From Pyrocephalus nanus (Eukaryota > Chordata > Aves > Passeriformes > Tyrannidae), in assembly GCA_038380795.1 (NCBI GenBank), contig CM076262.1, positions 72,746,629 to 72,810,628 on the forward strand: a stretch of DNA of 64,000 nt, given 5' to 3'. This document shows positions 58,951-64,000 of the stretch, one piece after another; position 1 is the stretch's first letter, and each line of letters starts with the position of its first letter. The notes under the pieces are model-generated. The model did no database searches and was not told where the DNA came from. It saw only the letters and a program-made list of their open reading frames with translations. The position numbers and the translations under genes are program-made.

Positions 58951-61900
58951 TCCATCGATGACCCTGGGGGATTTTCTTGACTGGATCTTTTACTCTCTGA
59001 GAGCTCTAGGGCTGCTGCAAGAGGAGGGAGGGGTGTGTCTTGTGCACAAGAACGTGTTTGCAAATTTATGGTTAATAGATGACACCACTTGCACAGAGAT
59101 ACTGAGAGATGTTATTTCAAGTTATGTATGAATGTCTATTTCTGAATTAATTGCCTTTGTAAACTCATAGGAAAGCAAAAGGTAACAGATCCTAAAGAAA
59201 AAAAAAACCAACAAACAAACCTAACTACCAAAACAACCAGCTTAAGTTTGCTGGATTTCCCAAATATTTTTTTCCTTTACTTATTTATGTATCACTGTGT
59301 AAGAAAAACCCAGAATATCACACTGATTCTGTACCCACATCGTGTGTGGGCAGAAATCCAGGTTTGCCAGCCTGACAGGGAATGCATTTGGCCCTGGATC
59401 TGTCTGGCTCACTAAAATAGTTATTGAGAGCTGGTAAACAAAATATGCAAGGATGCTTTCGTAGCTCCTACGGATGATTGTATGCAGCCACGTCTAATTA
59501 TAATTACAGTCATCAAAAATGCCCTCTGTTTACGTGACACCTCAGTGGATCTGCTGAATTCCCTGCAGCCTCTATACATACAGTGCCATGGAATGCAAAC
59601 ACTTGCATCTTCCTGAACTGCCATCAGCAAACAGGCTGTGAAAGGCTGTGCAGGGAGGGAGGTATCAGCCAAGGATGTCACAGGCTGGGTTTGTAAGGAA
59701 GAGCTCAGAGTCTTTTATGCCTGCATGAATCATGGTTAAGTAGTTCCATTGTAAGAACAGAAAAAAATCCAGCAAGAATCTCAAAAACACTTCAAAATTC
59801 ATGGAAAACTGAAGCAAACTTGTGGGAAAGGAAAAAACTGGGATGAGGACAACGTTTTACCCATAGTTACAGGTGACAATACTGACTGTTAAGTATCCCA
59901 TCCTTGAAGGAAGCCAACGAGCCCTCTCGTAGAAGTCTAGCACATAGCAGGTGTTGAAAATGGAAATGCAATTTCCCAGCTAGGCAGACATCCAATATTT
60001 ATGAGCCAAGTCTGTGGAAATAGCAAACTGCCAATAGGGAGGGAATAATTTAGCGGAAAATCAAGGAAGTTTTCCACTTCAAGAAAAACTGTCATTCACC
60101 TGGTGTCTGATCTTACTCCTACTGGTGTCTGAATGCATTGTCTGGTGATGAAGCAATCCCACAAGATGGTAACACAAAGACAGCAATCCTCATGGCTGGA
60201 GCTGATCACAGCTGTGCAGGTATTTGGCAGAGCCAAGGATGAATGGGTGAGAAAGAGAAAAAAAATTACCAGGCACCTGATGGGGAAAAACAGCCTCCTG
60301 ACTTGCAGCAGCACCTCCCCTACTTCCTAAGCAGTGTTTCAGACCCAGATTAAACACAGCCTGGTGTTAAATTTGTATTTTCTTCTGACTGTGCCTAAGC
60401 TTTGTCAGACACGCTCAGAAAACTGGGTGGAAATATTTAATGAGCAACCAAAGGTGCTGGGAGATTTCTGGAGCGTGGAAGTGTGACCCTTGCCCTTTTG
60501 GACCGAGGTCAGAACCAGAGTTGCATAACTAGAATGGCCACCTCCCTCCCAGGCAGAATCTGAAGGCACACGGGTTTGCTCTGCAGTTGTAAGGGGGAAG
60601 AATTGATAATTGCCAGACAGAGGGATCTGTGCCTGTCAACACTCCTAGCTCAAAAGTCAACTCCCAAATTTGCCTGAGAATTTCCTGTCTCCTTCTGATA
60701 AGGCTCCTGTCTGCTTTTGGCAGGCTATCTACGTGGAACTGCCAAACTATGCATAACAGGCCGTGTTTCGTGGGTATTTGCACAAATTTGGACACTGCTG
60801 GCACCGCCACACATGGCCCAGACATCACCAGATCAGGGCAGAACACTGAGGTGTGGAGAACTGAATGGATATGTCAAAAATATTCATATATTCAGTGAAT
60901 TCCCCTTTTCAGCTCCCTCTGTTAGAAGACCAGGAAGGAGGCTGGGCTCAGGGAACGCTCTTGGAAAAACAGGGCTGTAAGTGCCACAAGTTTGGTGAAA
61001 GAGCCCATGGCTGGGTCTCTGTTGGGGGTGAACTTCAGCTTTCAGAACTAGTTTTTAAGTGAATTATGACACCCCTGCCACCACCCCAGCGTGTTTGTTA
61101 TTCAGGCAGACGTGCCCAATAAACCTCCACGAAGTGACTGCTTTTTTTGGGCTGGAACTCATTCCTGGAGAGTTTGTTGCAAGCGCTTGGTCAGAGTCAC
61201 AGCAAGACACTTTGGAGCCTGTTTTGGCAACCCCCTTCCCTTCCCTCTGCTTTGGGCTCCTTCCAGCTGTTGCCAGCAAAGACTCCTGCATCCCCAGAGA
61301 TGCCCAGGCCCCTCTTTTTGGAGAGGGGTAATGGCTCTGCCACGTGTCCCTTTTGACACCTCTCTGAAGCGCTGACCCTGATCACCTTATTCCTTGCTTG
61401 GCTGTCTATGAACTGCTTAAAGGTCAGGCTGTACTGCTAAATATATGGATTGGGCTTGTCCCATCCTCTCCAACACACTCCTCTTTCAAGAAGTCCCCAC
61501 ACAGATACTTATTTTTATGGATTTACTCCCTAAAAACTCTCAGCTCTAAGTCCAGAATTCCTTCAAAAGTGCATGATCTTAAAGCAGTGATTATGGAAAA
61601 CAAACCAAAGAAGGGACACTGAACACTGGCAAAATATAGGAAAATCCTTTTTCTGTCCATGAAGAAATGCTTCTGTTCTCTCAAACTGTACTTATTATTA
61701 TTTATTTTTTTTTTAGGAGATGCATAACCTGTAACTTGGAATATAGGTTGACACAGGGCAACACAAAAGGCATTTTTATATCTAAAAAGCAAGGTGGGTT
61801 GTATCAATGAGGCTGCAAAATCTATACTGTGGCACTTCAGAGATGGAGGCCAAACAGAGCTTTGCACCTGATCCGTGACAGATGAAGTCTGATCCAGCTG

Positions 61901-61994
61901 AAATCCCTCAAAAACTTTCTGCTCATCTCAAGAGCCGAGCGTAAAAATGGAAAAGCATAAAGAAATCAGCCTGCCCCGAAAATAAAAGCAGCAA

Positions 61995-62032
61995 GAATGA
62001 ATGAATGAATGAATAAACAACTGAATGAATGA
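61995..62032. repeat. (GAAT)n microsatellite
   Basis: Five GAAT units, an interruption (aaacaact), then two more. Confidence 0.93.
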
Positions 62033-62052
62033 CAGAAGGCTGAGCTGGGTTT

Positions 62053-62131
62053 TAGCAATGCATTACTAATAAGAGCCAATGGAAGGGTGTTTAAATATGC
62101 ACTACTTAGGTTCTAGCAATGCATTACTAAT
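62053..62131. repeat. 18-bp perfect direct repeat, 61-bp period
   Basis: TAGCAATGCATTACTAAT occurs at 62053-62070 and again at 62114-62131. Each copy contains the palindrome ATGCAT and a partial homeodomain/POU-like ATGCATTA string. The sequence between the copies is not duplicated. Confidence 0.85.
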
Positions 62132-63025
62132 TACAGCTCAAGAAATCTTCCTCGAAGCATTCACTCAGGCTGGTTTGGATGTGAGTTAATCTGTGTGGAT
62201 GTGGCATTGGCAGACCCCCCGCCTGACAGATTCTCACCCCAAAATATTTGTAATGCAAGAGTTCAACATGAAAATACATATCCTAATGAGTCAATACTGG
62301 GGGATTTAAGAACACATGGTAAAGGTAATCCAATTTTTTTTTTTTTTTCAAGAATATGGGGGATTTTGCTGTGATGAGCATTAGCTGTCTGTCATCTGAT
62401 ATCTTCAGCCCATAACTTGAAGACTCTCACCCAGTTATATGGGAAACTTAGCTGGAATTTGACAGCTAAAGTCCTATGAAAAGATCTCACACTATAATAT
62501 GATACATTGGGCAGTACCTTTTCCTTTGGGGGAAAAAAAAAATCACATCCCCATGCCCAGTGAGAGGGGCTGCATTTTTCAGATGCACACCCTCCTGCAG
62601 CCTGGTGATAAAAGGAATTTATTTACTCAAAGCTGTGTGCTGGTGCAAGTTCCTACTTGCTGTGGGTGAAAGGGCCTGAAAGCTTTGGTCCCAGTCTTCT
62701 CCAGCAGCACAATTATGAACTCTCAGGGACTGCTGGTTCCTTACTGCAATGGGCAATAAATAAACCTAAACAGGACAGCAAACTGACCTTGCTTATGAAC
62801 TAAAAGAGAAAGCTCTATTCAAATTATTTGGGGGTAAGTAACCAAACCAAACAAACAAAAGGAATAAAAAGGGGTGGATTTTCCAGAATTTCCCAACACA
62901 GAGACAGTCTGGACTAACTCCCAGTTGCTACTAAATAGTGGTTAAAATTAGGTATGATCACAAAATAAACACGAAAATATTTCTTGGGACAGAAATATTC
63001 TTTAGCCCCATAGTTATTGCTTTAG

Positions 63026-63186
63026 AATTGGGATTGTTCAGCCTGGAGAAGAGAAGGTTTTGGGGTGACCTCTGAGCAGCCTGGGCTCATGGAAGGTGTC
63101 CCTGCCCATGGCAGGGAGTTGGAACGAGATGATCTTTAGAGTCCCTTCCAACCCAAACTATTCCACGATTCTATGATTTTATGATT
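63026..63186 (+). mobile_element. CR1 LINE, 3' end with internal deletion
   Basis: The text ggattgttcagcctggagaa, gagaaggttttggggtgacc is CR1 interior. It is joined directly to gagcagcctgggctcatgga, ggtgtccctgcccatggcag and tcccttccaacccaaac, which in the full copies lies more than 200 bases downstream. The tail is ccacgattctatgattttat. One internal deletion near 63070 explains this. Confidence 0.88.
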
Positions 63187-64000
63187 ATTGGTGTATCCTG
63201 CAACTCCCCCTATGCACTCCCACTACACCTTTCTAGCCTGTTTTGTTAAGGAAAAAATTTTGCAGGATCACATTGCCTGCTAAATCCCTCCCAGTAATTT
63301 CTAAATACTCGAATTTATTTCAAGCAAATCTAATAGAGGTACAAAATTCTGAGAAACACCCAAGTTCCTACGAGTTTCATGAGAACTGGTGGAAGAGGAC
63401 ACTCAGGGCAGGGTCTGTCTCACTCAAGAGCTTTTAAACTGTGCACAGGCAGAGCTCTCACATGGCTAAAGCACATTTAGGGAGTCAGAGAACATAGAAA
63501 AGAGATAAAAACACTGTTTAGGTGCTCACAGGACAGGAGGTGAGTGAAGGACAGAAGGAGGACGCTGAGGTGCAGCAGAATGAGAGAGAGTGAAGCTCAG
63601 GAAAGGAGTACAGGCACAGGAGACAAGTGATAGGAAACCAGACTTCTTTCATGTAACTGCCAGCAAACAACCTATTCTGGATTAGTTGCTGTTATTTGGA
63701 AAATAATTTATGTTAAATTCAAACCCAGACACTTTTATACCAGTATGGATTATGCACACACGGACATGCTGATAAATTCAAGCTTGATTTAAATTCACAC
63801 TTTAGGCTCTACATTAATATTTGGGATTTCCTTGTTGTTGGGAAAACCCCCCCCCACAATTATTTTTTACATTATTTATATTTATATTATTTTGTAAGGG
63901 AATTAGATATTGCCAAGAAGAAAAGAAACAAGGTTGAAGAAAAGTTGGCACAATTTTTGTTGTGGAGAAGTAATTCTGTGATGAACACACAACCATCACA
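63187..64000. other. Window end, no feature recognised
   Basis: Unique AT-rich sequence with a C run near 63848. No repeat or coding signature was seen. Confidence 0.6.

Larger units (their letters stand above)
58233..63025. other. Upstream non-coding DNA, no gene recognised
   Basis: Unique sequence with the tandem palindrome at 58.9 kb, the GAAT array and the 18-bp direct repeat at 62.05-62.13 kb. No exon or CpG island was recognised. Confidence 0.6.

Noticed and set aside
1..64000. CRISPR arrays, tRNA/rRNA genes, endogenous retrovirus LTRs or gag/pol/env frames
   Set aside because: None was recognised; regular repeats here are microsatellites and the only retroelement coding sequence is CR1.

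Overview
The window is vertebrate nuclear DNA, almost certainly from a bird. Two things support this: about twenty copies of the CR1 LINE, many with the typical avian 3' terminus of repeated ATTCTATG-like octamers, and one recognisable gene, neurotrophin-3 (NTF3). The dominant CR1 type, with 'aaccccctgccatgggcagg' near its 3' end, suggests a neoavian and probably a passerine, but that is an inference. No bacterial features, operons, CRISPR array, tRNA or rRNA gene was recognised.

Layout. Positions 1-32639 hold no recognisable gene. They contain CR1 fragments in both orientations, A/T-rich and A/C-rich low-complexity tracts, simple repeats, and unique non-coding sequence that includes a few exon-like or CpG-dense islands. 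Positions 32640-33603 are the 3' exon of NTF3 on the minus strand. It has a strong splice acceptor, a complete 256-codon reading frame (signal peptide, prodomain, furin site, 119-residue mature cystine-knot factor), a short AT-rich 3'UTR and an AATAAA signal. Positions 33604-64000 lie upstream of that exon. By analogy with mammalian NTF3, which has alternative small 5' exons far upstream, much of this stretch is probably NTF3 intron or 5' regulatory DNA. No upstream exon could be recognised. The stretch carries more CR1 copies, including a 0.7-kb degenerate reverse-transcriptase fragment at about 36.8-37.5 kb, and several unique AT-rich segments with homeodomain-like TAATTA sites or other signs of possible conserved non-coding elements.

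NTF3 is the only gene, so there is no multi-gene pathway to describe. The product is a secreted dimeric neurotrophin that signals mainly through TrkC (NTRK3) and also p75NTR. Nothing clearly amounts to a new biological system. The items most worth following up are a CR1 copy with an apparent twin-priming inversion (about 1640-1970), an exon-like CpG-rich segment at 26.15 kb, a CpG cluster at 16.7 kb, a 17-bp perfect inverted repeat near 30.1 kb that looks like an old MITE, and a 21-bp TAATTA palindrome at 37.65 kb. Repeat boundaries are estimates by eye, accurate to roughly 10-30 bp.
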